Shown here one piece after another: positions 43,851 to 54,197 of a DNA stretch of 64,000 nt. The DNA comes from Zelopaecilomyces penicillatus (lineage: Eukaryota > Ascomycota > Sordariomycetes > Hypocreales > Pseudodiploosporaceae), in assembly GCA_005765155.1 (NCBI GenBank), contig VCCP01000005.1, positions 310,001 to 374,000 on the forward strand. The letters run 5' to 3'. The notes below the pieces were generated by a model. The model had not been told where the DNA came from, did no database searches, and saw only the letters and a program-made list of their open reading frames with translations. Each line of letters starts with the position of its first letter. Position 1 is the first letter of the stretch. A program made the translations under genes and the position numbers.

Positions 43851-44402
43851 TGTCGATGGCTGTGAGTCCACGGAATGCGAATTGCCGACGCTGGATCGCA
43901 GAAATTCGGCCGTTGACGTGAATATGCATTTCACTGCAAAGAAAGTTGCCACAGTACAGTGTTAGAGGTACCGTACGATCATTCTAAGTGCACTGTCTGA
44001 CGGTACTTTTTGTCGTACTCGCATTGGCGCTGTCATCCCCTGGCAAAATGGAAGCCTCAGGCGCCAACGCCAGACCCTGGATGGGTTCCATGTGGATACA
44101 GGAGGCATCAGCAGGCTGCCTCACATTGCATGACGGCCGACGGAGTTGCGTCCTCAAACAGTTGACTTCCGACCCGTTCCCTATCCTCCTTTTGGTGCAT
44201 TTCGCGAGGCCCTTCCTCCTCTTTCTAGAACCACAAGATCTCCCTATCCAACCCTGAACTTCATCCTCACCTTCCCTCGCGCCTCATCTCGACACCTAAT
44301 TAACGCAAAACAACCTCCGTTGTCCGCCCTCTGCCGCCATACCGAGGATATACGTAAGCCTGCTCTATCAACTCCGCCAACGAGATCGCCGCCACCGCTG
44401 CC
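43851..44402. other. Bidirectional promoter region
   Basis: Separates the divergent Cbp6-like (-) and Bsd2-like (+) genes. The right half is CT-rich (44165-44400), like many fungal leaders. No gene seen. Confidence 0.5.
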
Positions 44403-45546
44403 ATGTCTGGTGGGTATGAGAGGGTAAGTCGTCTGCACTCAATAATATCATGAGTTTTAAATCATCTAGAAGACTAGCTGATGCATTTTCGCTGTTTACA
44501 GGTGAACGCCCAAGACGACGACGAGGATCATACCTTGTTGGGACCCAAGCCCATCCCCAACTCGCCACCCCCCTCGTTCCATTCGCGCGCCTCCTCACCC
44601 ACACGTCGCAACGCCGTTGATCCCGATCTTGCCGATGCCTTTGACGACGATGACGCCAGTGAAGATGAGACGGACGACAGACAGCGACTCGTGCGCCAGA
44701 ATTCAACGCCGACCATCAGCTCGTCAAGCGATGTCTCGCGACCTACGCCGCCCGTCGCGCAGCCGAATGTGCACGCTGCGGCTGACTCTTCTGGTTCAAG
44801 GCCTCGAGTAATGGGTGGAGGATTTGGGTCGGATGGTGTGTTTGCGAACATGTCGGCCCGCCCAGAGCGTACAGACTCGTCATCCGAGAAGGACGAATTA
44901 CCACCAGTCAGTTTTAATCCGAATATCATCGAAATCGTGAATCCCTTTGATCAATCAACTAACATGCGCTTATTAGACCTACGAACAAGCCGCGGCCGAT
45001 GCTGCTCCGCCGTACTGGGAAACCACAATTCTAGCCCCCGGCCTCGGTGGTCTTGATGAGGTTTACGTCGACGGCATGCCAGTCGGTTCCCTCTTCTCCT
45101 TCCTCTGGAACGGCATGATCTCTACCTCGTTTCAATTCGTCGGCTTCCTACTCACATACCTCCTCCACTCAACTCATGCCGCCAAAAACGGATCACGAGC
45201 CGGTCTGGGCGTCACTTTAATCCAGTACGGTTTCTACATGAAGGGCGGTTCAGACGACGATCCTCCCAAGATGAATGGCCCAGATGGATACGCAGCACCA
45301 CCAAATCCCAACTCGCACGACTTTGACGTTGGTGATGTGAGGGACGGAGGCGGCAGCATCGACAAAATCACCGGGAGCGATTATATTGCGTACCTGTTGA
45401 TGATTGTGGGATGGTTCATTTTGATTAAGAGTGTGGCAGAATTTCTCAGGGCACGGCGACACGAGCAACTGGTTCTCCAAAGCCCGGATCGGGGGTTGAA
45501 TGTTCCTATTATCGGAGATGGGGAGTCTTCAGACCGGGTTGTATAA
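44403..45546 (+). CDS. Bsd2/Ndfip-like ubiquitin-ligase adaptor of the endomembrane system
   Basis: Recruits NEDD4/Rsp5-type ligases to membrane cargo such as metal transporters and sends them to the vacuole. Exons 44403-44423, 44502-44906 and 44977-45546; 331 residues. The N-terminal half is cytosolic, acidic and Ser/Pro-rich (FDDDDASEDETDDRQRL). PPTY (141-144) and APPYW (152-156) are WW-binding PY motifs. They precede the family segment ETTILAPG...DEVYVDGMPVGSLFSFLWNGMISTSFQFVGF, which contains the first two hydrophobic helices (with GLGVTLIQYGFYM), and a third helix, YIAYLLMIVGWFILIKS. The second intron (donor GTCAGT, weak) interrupts PP|TY, so the first PY motif exists only in spliced mRNA. 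Confidence 0.9.
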
Positions 45547-46750
45547 AATCTTGCGGGTTGTAGGGCATTGCATCCTGAAGTAATGACTCCATTGCTGGGG
45601 CCCTCCCTTTTTTTCTATTTTCCCTGTTTCTTGAGTCTACGAGGTCCCTTTGGAATGGGAGGTGTAGCATAACATACGGTTTTGGCGTTTCTGGGTCTTG
45701 GTTAGGGTTAGGATTATATGGTGTTGTGTAGGAAATCACCGGCTTTGGTGGCCATGACGCGTTAGCACGCTATTTCTTTATTTCAACATCCAGGAGAGCA
45801 AGGTACGACATGTTCTCTGCGTTCAAGGTCCGTTGCATGTGAATTCGTTTTAGTATGTGAAATTAGGTAGGTTTTGTAACACATCATAGCGTTGTGTTGT
45901 TTTTGATGCGCCAAACTATTACTAGTCATTACTTTAAATAACAGTTGTTACAGAGGAACATTACGATTGCTCTATATTTTATCATCAAGCCGGTGTTTTA
46001 TGATTCGTTCAACAGCAGAGCCTGGCAAACCTAACATAGCATCGTTTCTTGTTGCAGACAGCATAACAGAACTTGAGTAGGTACCCTACATTTACCCTTG
46101 ATTAGACAAACCATGTACATAGATAGCATGATCAGCTCTTTATTGTAGACTCTTTGTTCTTAATTTCCCCTTTGTGATTAACCTATCCAGCATCAAGATC
46201 AGAGTCGCAACTTAGAAGCAGAAATGTACAACCCCTCCGTCACATCCCACTAGAAAACGCCACGCATACTGCATCCATCTAGCATCAACTGACGTCTGCT
46301 CGACATCATCGCATTTATTGTTTTCTAGTCTGGACTGACATTTCCTCAAATACCAAAGAACTTCTCATAAAATGTCCATGTGATTTCATTCTAAACACAC
46401 AAATAACACACCTAGCATAAAGGTCTGCGACTCTCAGAAAATCAGGTTGTCCTGAAGCAATCGCCGTGTCTGCCCCCCCATCACAGGAACCCCGCTCCAA
46501 ATCGAAGCTCCCTTTACACATATCAATGTCGATATAGAGGCCCATCATTAAACCCCCAGATATCTTACAAGTCTTTATTTTCTAAAGGCGGCTTTTTACC
46601 CTGGCTATCAATCTTTCTACCGCTGAACTGGCGCCGTGGACACACAGCCTCTGTAGTCTGTTTCGTCGTCCTATACCAGTCATTACCTCCTCGGCCGTTG
46701 GAATCTCGACATCTACGCAGTGTCGTCCTACTCGGCGAGCAATCGGCACA
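45547..46750. other. Intergenic between Bsd2-like and methyltransferase genes
   Basis: No gene recognised in 1.2 kb. It contains TTAGGGTTAGG at 45712-45722, a two-unit match to the vertebrate/fungal telomere repeat, in the 3' flank of the Bsd2-like gene. Confidence 0.5.
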
Positions 46751-47704
46751 ATGGCGTGGCAATGCTCAGGGACATCGAATTCGGCACTGATTGAGAATAT
46801 GTGGAAGAATAACCTCATTACTGATCCGCGGGTCAAGAGTGCATTTCTAAAGGCAAGCATAAGCTACCTCCTATGAAGAATATGCTATCACTCTACCATC
46901 TCTTATGAAGCTATATGAAGCATTGCTTATAAAGAATAATGCTAAGATACATACATGATCAACTATACTAACCATTCACTGAACCCCAGGTCGACCGCGC
47001 TCACTACTCCCCCTTCATGCCATACGAAGACTCCCCCCAATCCATCGGCCACGCCGCCACCATCTCCGCACCACACATGCACGCCTCCGCCATCGAGCAC
47101 CTCCTCTCCTACCTGATCCCCTCAGAAATCTCTCCGGCCCCACGCGTCCTCGACGTCGGCTCCGGCTCGGGTTACCTGACCCACATTCTCGCCGAACTCG
47201 TCGGCGAGCGCGGGCTCGTCGTCGGCCTGGAGCACATCAGCGCGCTGCGGGACCTGGGGGAGTCCAACATGCGCAAGAGTGAGCAGGGCGCACTGATTCT
47301 TGACGGTGGGAAAGTCAAGTTTGTGCTGGGGGATGGACGGTTGGGGTGGCGGGAGGAACCGGCGCGGGCGGGGGAGGAGCAGTATGGGACGGCGTGGGAT
47401 GTTATTCATGTTGGTGCGTCGGCGAAGGAGGTGCATCCAGAGTTGCTGGAGCAGCTCAAAGCACCGGGGTGGTAAGTCTCATTATCTGGTTGAGTAGGAC
47501 AGCAATGGGTTATGAAAGCACGACTTTATTTGCTAACAATTGGTGTTGTGGTATAGCATGTTCATCCCCGTGGATGACGACGTTCGAGGAAACAGTCAAA
47601 GTGTGTGGAGAATAGAAAAGGACAGGAACGGCATAGTGACCAAGCAAAGGCTTTTTGGAGTCCGTTATGTGCCGCTGACGGATGCACCGGGGAAGAAGAG
47701 ATAA
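46751..47704 (+). CDS. Protein-L-isoaspartate O-methyltransferase
   Basis: Methylates isoaspartyl residues in aged proteins with S-adenosylmethionine so they can return to L-aspartate. Exons 46751-46852, 46990-47471 and 47557-47704; 243 residues. It begins MAWQCSGTSNSALIENMWKN, as in eukaryotic PIMTs. DPRVKSAFLK|VDRAHYSPFMPYED crosses the first intron, and QSIGHAATISAPHMHA is the substrate-binding signature. Motif I VLDVGSGSGYL is at 87-97; HVGASAKEVHPELLEQL and CMFIPVD close the catalytic domain. The first intron (137 nt) starts with GCAAGC instead of GT: a GC-AG intron, the only join that keeps the conserved sequence. An insertion REEPARAGEEQYGTAW after GDGRLGW is a little longer than usual. 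Confidence 0.93.
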
Positions 47705-47990
47705 AGGTGTGACGATTGTGTGGGATATTGTACATGGTGATAGCTGATTTGAAGAGTGACATGAAACTATCAATGCGCACATATTATTCCAGAACAACCC
47801 GCATTGAGTGGGATGACTAGGACGGTTCAAATGTATATGCTGCTGTATTGAGAAGTAAACGAATGACTCTCATGCTAATGAATAACTGTTACATAGTCGT
47901 ACTCATCCTCGCCCCGACAATCCCAAATTTCATAAATACTTCATAAAAAGACATCTGCAACCCAGATTTATACCCTCAAAACAACTTCCT

Positions 47991-48776
47991 CTATGACATG
48001 CCAATGGCCAAGATCAACGCACCCAGAGTCAGCAACGCTACAACACCGCTTGGGTGGCTTTGAAGACCAAGGTTGCCTGTGGGCGAGGGATTGGTAGTAC
48101 CTCCGCTGCCGGTGGACGAAGGCCCGTCTGTGGCCTGACCAGCAGATGTCGTGTCGCCAGTCGGCTGCTCGGTGTGGTCGCCGGTGTGAGTTGCTGTGTC
48201 GTGGGGATCAGAGGAAGTGGCTGGAGGTGCTCCAGTCGGAGCGGCAGTTTCAGAAGCAGTAGACCCGGGTTCGGAGGTATTGGTGCCGTCGTCACTTGTA
48301 GGAGGAGGAGCAGTAGGAGAAGTGCTCGTGTCTGTGCCTGTCTCTGTAGTCGATCCTCCTCCAGGTGAAGTAGGAGGAGAGCTGGAGCTGGATCCAGAAC
48401 CGTCATCCTTCTTATACAGATTATACAGCTGCTTCTCTCTGGTGCCAGCCTCGTCGGACAGAGGTCCTCCGCAGTACCCAGACTTGTCGTCGTCCTGGAT
48501 ACACTGCACCGAGCATTTTGAATCGTCCACCTTGGTGTATGCGACCTCGGCCGCGCTGCACTGACAGCCGCTTCCGAGCGCCGCGTAGGTAGAGGATCCG
48601 GCGCAGGCCTTGACACACTGCTCGGCGGTGAAGTCTGTGAAGAAGTCGATGTTGACGTCAAAAACGGTGCGCTCGGCTTCGACGCAGCCGATGTACTTGA
48701 AGCCTTCAGTAGCGAAGCCTGCCTGGGCGGCGACACTGGCGGCGAGAAGGCTAGCGACGATGGCGGATCTAGCCAT
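47991..48776 (-). CDS. WSC-domain, GPI-anchor-type cell-surface protein
   Basis: Single exon, 261 residues from the first ATG of the strand (48776); an upstream extension starts with TTG. A signal peptide (MARSAIVASLLAASVAAQ) is followed by a WSC-type domain (about 25-110) with eight cysteines: YIGCVEAE, CVKACAGSSTYAALGSGCQC, KCSVQC and SGYCGG. WSC domains bind glycans and occur in cell-wall stress sensors and secreted lectin-like proteins. A Ser/Thr/Pro/Gly-rich stalk (about 125-235) should be heavily O-mannosylated. The C terminus ends in a hydrophobic run (VVALLTLGALILAIGMS) with no cytosolic tail, which fits GPI anchoring better than a Wsc1-type sensor. Wall localisation is inferred. Confidence 0.88.
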   Translation of the reverse strand: MARSAIVASLLAASVAAQAGFATEGFKYIGCVEAERTVFDVNIDFFTDFTAEQCVKACAGSSTYAALGSGCQCSAAEVAYTKVDDSKCSVQCIQDDDKSGYCGGPLSDEAGTREKQLYNLYKKDDGSGSSSSSPPTSPGGGSTTETGTDTSTSPTAPPPTSDDGTNTSEPGSTASETAAPTGAPPATSSDPHDTATHTGDHTEQPTGDTTSAGQATDGPSSTGSGGTTNPSPTGNLGLQSHPSGVVALLTLGALILAIGMS

Positions 48777-50747
48777 TGTGATGGATTGATTTAGGTGAAT
48801 AAGCGGACGGTTTCCGGGGTTGTTTGAAAAAGAAAAATTGGATAGGTGATTCAAACGGCAATGATGAGGATGATGGAGGGAGAAACGCGGGGTGAATGGC
48901 TGGCGAATTCACACGAGGAAGAGGGCCGAGGCTTGAGGCTGAAGCCGTCAGTCTGGTCCGAGCGCAGTGTCTCGGTCGTGTTGTCTTGTGGATTTTGTCT
49001 GACTCTAATCAAAGTCGCGCCAGTTGTGCCGTAATTGCAAATAAAGATGCAATAAAGATGCAATTGTTGGTTGTATCGTGTGAGAGGTGAGGTGAGATGG
49101 GATGGAAAATAGCGGAGAACGGGTTGATGAGCTGTTCTTCTCACTGCATGTGCCGTGGCGGCACTTGGCGATGCTTTATACCGGCCCCAGCTTCTCCATC
49201 CGGGGTAGTCCACGATCGCCAGCGTGCTCTTCTAAACAATAAGGCAGTAGGTAGATAGCATGACGACCCTCGTATTCACCCACCCTTGTTCTGGGCCCTT
49301 TTTCTGGACGATCCCGTCGGCGGGGGGGAGAGAGCGGCGCTGCTGTTGCATTGCGTACGTCAGCGATGGCCTGCGGATGAGCGAATGATGGGCGCTGGAT
49401 GCGACTCGCTGGGTGCCGCGATGTGCAGGTTTGATAGGCGATTGATAGGCGGTCCGGATGGGACGATGCGCATGGAGAAGGCCGCTCCAGAGTATCAGAA
49501 GGCTGAATGAGGCATGTCGCACGGGGGATGGGATCGCGGCCTTCCTAAAGGGGCAGGTTGACGTAAGCTGCGCTGTTCTGGTGCAAGAGTTGCAGAGTCT
49601 TGGCTTTGGCTATGTTTTCAGAGGAAGAATTTACATATTGTGTTCTGCTGCAGTTTGTCCATGGTTATTGATCAAGTTGGAATAGATCTGGGTCTTATGG
49701 CAGTTTATAATGTTTAGATATGTATGTTTTTGTGGCAGCTCGGGAATAGACGATAACATGCAACATCCGAAGGACGACTTTGAGCGTGAGTGACGGTTGT
49801 GTGACGATAGCCGGGTGCTGTAACAGTCACAGCAGCGGGAGACGGCATATGTAGGCCACTGAATGATTCATTACTTGATAAATCAAGAAACTCAAAACCT
49901 GGTGCCGTTTTACAATTTCTAATACAAATTCTTTGTCGTTGTGTATCATAACGGCTGCAGACGGCAGAGATGTATGTGTCAATGTACATAAGTAGAGTAA
50001 AAACAACACACAAACTCCAGCGGTAACGGATCCCGTAATGCGCATCCGCCTATTTATACCCATTTCTCTACATCTCCCGAAAACAAAACTCAGACATACA
50101 GCACATCCGCGGATCTACACAAGACTAGACCGGACCTCATGATTAATCCATCTGCCAGCTTGCACGCCATCCCAAACCGCCACAAAAGCCTAAAATGCAA
50201 CCATATATCTATGTAAGGGAGAAAAAAAAGGAAGCGGTTAGAGCGGGGGGGGGGGGGGGGGGACACACCACATGGAAATACCGATACCCGTTCGGCATAT
50301 TTCCAAATGAGATATATATAAAAAAATTTAGTCGAGTTACATCTCGGGACTTGACTATTAGAGACTTCGGGCTCCTACCGAGCTGCAGGTCTTTCTTTTT
50401 TCTTACCGATTCCCCGCACATGAGGAGATTCGTTGTCTAATAGTAATTGGCGGCCAGTGGTAAACTTCAACCGACCGCTGGTTCATGCAGGTAGCACAAT
50501 ATAGCCTCGTTGGATGCAGAAACTCAATTATTTTCAGTCAGTCAGTCATTAGATTAACTCAACCTGCATGGACGTACATATATAAATACCGGCCAGCTGG
50601 CTTTCTCCTCATCTATTCTCATCCCATCTCATCTTTGTACAAGCAAGCGAAATCTTGTGTCTGGTGCTGGATCACCCCTTTGAACAAGGGCGGACTTTTT
50701 TTGTCCATATAAGGCTTTGGCTTTATGCAATAAAGAAAGAAAAAATC
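48777..50747. other. 2-kb intergenic stretch
   Basis: Contains an 18-G run (50245-50262) and a TATATAAATA element at about 50578-50587, 160 bases before the next gene. No gene recognised. Confidence 0.5.
50577..50587 (+). promoter_or_regulatory. TATA-box candidate
   Basis: ATATATAAATA, about 160 bases upstream of the ATG at 50748. It is a good TATA match at a plausible distance for fungi, followed by CT-rich sequence (50600-50640) like a transcription start zone. Confidence 0.45.
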
Positions 50748-51326
50748 ATGGCGCCCAAGACAAACTCCTTGACCCTGGTTGCCGTGTTCTTGATTTCCCT
50801 CTTGGCTACCCTCGTCGTTGTGGGTGTCATTGTCCACTATGAGCTGTCGAGTAACCTCGTCGCCATCGGGGGAGGAGGAGGAGGATTTACTCCCAAACAG
50901 CAGCTGCATGAATTTGAATCACGACAGCGAAGTCTCATTGACAAAATTAAGCTGAGTTGGCGGCGGTTCCGCCAAAAGACATCACCTCAAGACACCGAGG
51001 CAATAAACGACAGGAAGACAGGCTCCAGAGAACCATCACACTACACAGCCTTTGAGTTCACCCCTCCACCTCAAGATCGTCTCTGCGACGCAACCAGACC
51101 ATTTCCCGGTCTCAATATCATCCGACACCCGTCCAGCCTAGACTGCCCAGGGCTTTGCGCAAACCCAGAACTGAGCAACAGCTGGTACACCGATTGCGAA
51201 TGGAATAACAACCCTACGGTCCCCGAGCTGGCGCGTATCCGACGATGTCTCTATGAATCGCCAATGGGCAGAGATATTGTCCAGGAGAAGGAAGAAAAAA
51301 AAAGAGGTTCGATGCAACAGTCTTGA
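50748..51326 (+). CDS. Single-pass membrane protein of unknown function
   Basis: Single exon, 192 residues from the first ATG (the upstream in-frame extension starts with non-ATG codons). Residues about 8-33 form one strong hydrophobic helix (LTLVAVFLISLLATLVVVGV). It is followed by a glycine run and then a basic segment (KIKLSWRRFRQK), so the N terminus may face the cytosol only if the basic part is luminal, which the positive-inside rule disfavours. The C-terminal half has five cysteines (RLCDATR, LDCPGLC, YTDCEWN, RRCLYES) that may form a small disulfide or metal-bound domain. I do not recognise a family. It could be lineage-specific. Confidence 0.6.
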   Translation: MAPKTNSLTLVAVFLISLLATLVVVGVIVHYELSSNLVAIGGGGGGFTPKQQLHEFESRQRSLIDKIKLSWRRFRQKTSPQDTEAINDRKTGSREPSHYTAFEFTPPPQDRLCDATRPFPGLNIIRHPSSLDCPGLCANPELSNSWYTDCEWNNNPTVPELARIRRCLYESPMGRDIVQEKEEKKRGSMQQS

Positions 51327-51617
51327 TCCGACCAGAGCAGCAGTTGATGTGGAAATATTACAGGCCATACATTTAAAGTATGGAGGGATGAGGGATCAGT
51401 CGTCGTCGTCGTCTTCGAAAGAGTAGTAAACATGGATATTTTCCTCTCTGATGAACTTTTTAGTACGACTTTCAACTTCGGACTGGGCATCATATGCAAA
51501 GACTTTCTCTATGTGAAAAGAGGTTCTAGAATGTTTGGCATGACAATAGACTGTTAACGGTTTCTTTCTTGGGAAAAGTTATGAGAATTCAACATGGACA
51601 TTACCACTGTTTTTGCA

Positions 51618-52529
51618 CTACCACTCCTGCACCTCACCATCCCGACGCAACACTTTACCCACATCCCCATCCCTCTCCCCCTCCACAACCCTCCTCAGCA
51701 AATCCCCGCCTTCCGAAGGATGCCCTGCCCCAGCCTTCTCCAACACCTCCTTATTCCCACCCAGATTCGTCGCCAAAAACCCAGGACTAATAGCCCACGT
51801 CTTGACCCCATCATCCTTCAAGATCCAGTGCCAATTCAGCATCACCATATTGAGCGCTGCTTTACTCGCCTTGTAGCCTAAGTGAGAGGGAATGCCATCG
51901 TCCTTGGGCCATCCGGCTTTGGGTTTAGGAGCCCAGACGGGCATAAAAGATTGCGCGTGGCCGTTGAGGGTGGAGAGGCCAGATGTTAAGAAGATGAGGC
52001 GTGGGTTGGAGGATTTGAGGAGGAGGGGGATGAAGTTGATGGTTGTGACGTGGGTTCCGGAGACGTTGACGTCATAGTCTTGATTGAAGATGGCTCTGGC
52101 GTTGCTGAAATCGGCGTTGAGGTTGCCGGAACCAAACGTAGCTCCTAAACAGATTTAATCAAGATTAGCATGTTAAATAAACATCTCATATTGTATTGGG
52201 GTAAGTTGGCAACATGACAAGGCCAGGGTTAGGTTAAACGTACCTGCATTGTTGATCAGCGCGTCAATCCTATCAACCTTGGCCATCACCACCCCGACCG
52301 CTCTGCTGATCGAATCATCATCCGTAACGTCAATTTGAAGCGCCTCTACAGAGCTACCCGTCTCGGGCACAAGCTTGGCAATCTCCGCCACAGCGTCTTG
52401 GCCCTTGTCTAGCGATCGGCTGCCAAGGAAGATGTGGTAGGATCGGGAGGAGGCGACGAGTGCTTTTACGGCTTCGAAGCCGATGCCAGTGTTGGCGCCG
52501 GTGATGACGATGATTTCTTTTCCGGTCAT
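51618..52529 (-). CDS. Short-chain dehydrogenase/reductase (SDR)
   Basis: NAD(P)-dependent oxidoreductase of the classical Rossmann SDR type. Exons (minus) 52529-52244 and 52144-51618, intron 99 nt; 270 residues. TGANTGIG (10-17) is the cofactor glycine motif, LGSRS follows strand 2, an aspartate is in LQIDVTDDDS, and NNAG spans the splice junction. Catalytic Ser150 lies in FLTSG and Tyr186/Lys190 in GYKASK. The Ser-Tyr gap is wider than in bacterial SDRs because of an insert (PKPKAGWPKDDG), as in several fungal SDRs. The substrate is unknown. Unspliced, exon 1 reads on into TFNLTLA and stops. Confidence 0.9.
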
Positions 52530-53228
52530 GGCTGTTTATGTAAGAGACTATTGTGCTTCGGTGTGGAATGGTGTAATGGATGCCAAGGTCAGGTTGGCTA
52601 TTATCTAAATATTTTATAAAAAATACTTCCAGACCAAGATGCCAAGACATGAATATCTGGCTCAATGGCTCCTTAAATACTCGACATCTTTTGTTCTTAG
52701 CACATACATAGCCCCCTCTAAATCCAAGAAATTCGTCAACAACACGGATCTCGCCCCGGAGATAAGAGTCCTCCACGGACAATCCACAATGCCGAGGGAT
52801 TCACTATCCCGCATTCAGAAACACAGGCATATCTTGATGGGCAAGTGAGAGAAGCCTCCAACTTTCAGGTCTTTGCGTAAATGATTATCGTCAAATGTGT
52901 TTAGTATGTAGATAGATGATGGATAATATCAAGACATGGCACATTACAGTGGGACATCCCTGTGAGACCTGGGTTGCGCCGATGATGGCCGCTCCGGTCT
53001 TCGCAAGGGCGAACCCCACTGCGCCCGCCTTGCCGTGCTCCGAATTGCCGTTTCGGGCCATGTCTTGGCTTTCTAGTTGGGTATTGGCGCGGGGGAACGA
53101 GTCTTCAACTCACATCTCAGCATCTCATCTGTGACTTTGTCTCGCTATTTCATAATCATTCTCACGCAACCCCTCATATTTAGGGACATTCACACACAGA
53201 CGCTAGAAGGAAAATATAATACAGCACA
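52530..53228. other. Divergent promoter region of SDR and NmrA-like genes
   Basis: About 700 bases shared by two oxidoreductase genes transcribed away from each other. No gene recognised; a CT-rich patch near 53120-53180 precedes the plus-strand gene. Confidence 0.5.
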
Positions 53229-54197
53229 ATGTCCTCCGTTCCCGACATTAAAAAGGTGTGCCTCGTCGGCTCCAACGGCACTCTCGGCTCTGTCCTCCTC
53301 GATGGGCTCATCCAAGCCGAATGCTTTGATGTATCTATCCTACGCCGCTCAAACTCCTCTTCTTCCACAGAGACACCACCAGCAGCTCTACCATTCTCTA
53401 CACTCTCTGTATCCCCGGACCTTACCCTCGACGAGCTCACCGCCGCCCTCACAGACCAGGACGCCGTCATCGCCGCGTTCCCCCTCAAAGATGTCACCCA
53501 ACACCTCCGCCTAGCTGAGGCCGCATTCCGCGCCGGTGTCCGCCGCTATATCCCGGCCGACTTTGGTAGTTGCGATGCCTCGGACCCGCAGACCCAGAAA
53601 CACCTTAAGCTTTACAGGGACAAGACGCTGGTGCGCGAAAAGTGCGAGGAGTTGGCCTGGCGTGCGGAGGCAGAGGGCGCACCGTTTTCGTGGACGGCGA
53701 TAGTGTGCGGGCACTTTTTTGACTTTGGTATTCGTAGCGGCCTTCTTCACTTTGACTTGGATACGCAGACGGCGGATATCCTAGACGGCGGAAACATCAA
53801 AGCCTCGGCCTCAACTCTCAGGCGCGTCGCTGAGGCTACCGTCCGGGTTCTGCAAAAGTCTTCTCTTGCCGAGTCGAGAAACCAAGCTGTCTATGTGCAG
53901 AGCTTCTGCCCCACGCAGCTTGAGATCCTCGCGTCGCTTGAGCGAGTGATGGGGAGAAAATGGCATACGCGGGAATTTGAATCCAACGCCTATCTTGAGT
54001 TGTCTAAGCAACGACTACAGGGGGGGAATCACGAGGCCGTGGAGGATGTTGTGTTTGTTCTTGGAACTGTGGATGCTGATTGGACGCGTAAAAAAGGGTT
54101 TGCTATGGATCTGCTAGGGCTTGAGGATGAAAAGTTGGATGAAGTTGTGGTCGAGGTGGTGACAGCGCATACGGCGGCCAAGGCATCACCAATGTAA
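53229..54197 (+). CDS. NmrA-like / isoflavone-reductase-like NAD(P)-binding protein
   Basis: Single exon, 322 residues. Rossmann glycine motif GSNGTLG is at 14-20 (after KKVCLV). DVSILRRSNS marks the end of the second strand with arginines suited to NADPH. AVIAAFPLKDVTQHLRLAEAAFRAGVRRYIPADFGS is the diagnostic isoflavone-reductase/NmrA pattern (atypical SDR). A lysine in LVREKCEELAW takes the place where active members carry the catalytic lysine. It may reduce aromatic or small-molecule substrates or act as a redox sensor. It is divergent from the SDR 700 bases upstream, which could mean co-regulation, but no further cluster genes surround them. Confidence 0.9.
   Translation: MSSVPDIKKVCLVGSNGTLGSVLLDGLIQAECFDVSILRRSNSSSSTETPPAALPFSTLSVSPDLTLDELTAALTDQDAVIAAFPLKDVTQHLRLAEAAFRAGVRRYIPADFGSCDASDPQTQKHLKLYRDKTLVREKCEELAWRAEAEGAPFSWTAIVCGHFFDFGIRSGLLHFDLDTQTADILDGGNIKASASTLRRVAEATVRVLQKSSLAESRNQAVYVQSFCPTQLEILASLERVMGRKWHTREFESNAYLELSKQRLQGGNHEAVEDVVFVLGTVDADWTRKKGFAMDLLGLEDEKLDEVVVEVVTAHTAAKASPM

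Noticed and set aside
52772..52781. TCCACGGA, similar to a yeast pleiotropic drug response element, near the SDR gene
   Set aside because: Single match far from the ABC transporter; the element is not established for this fungal group.
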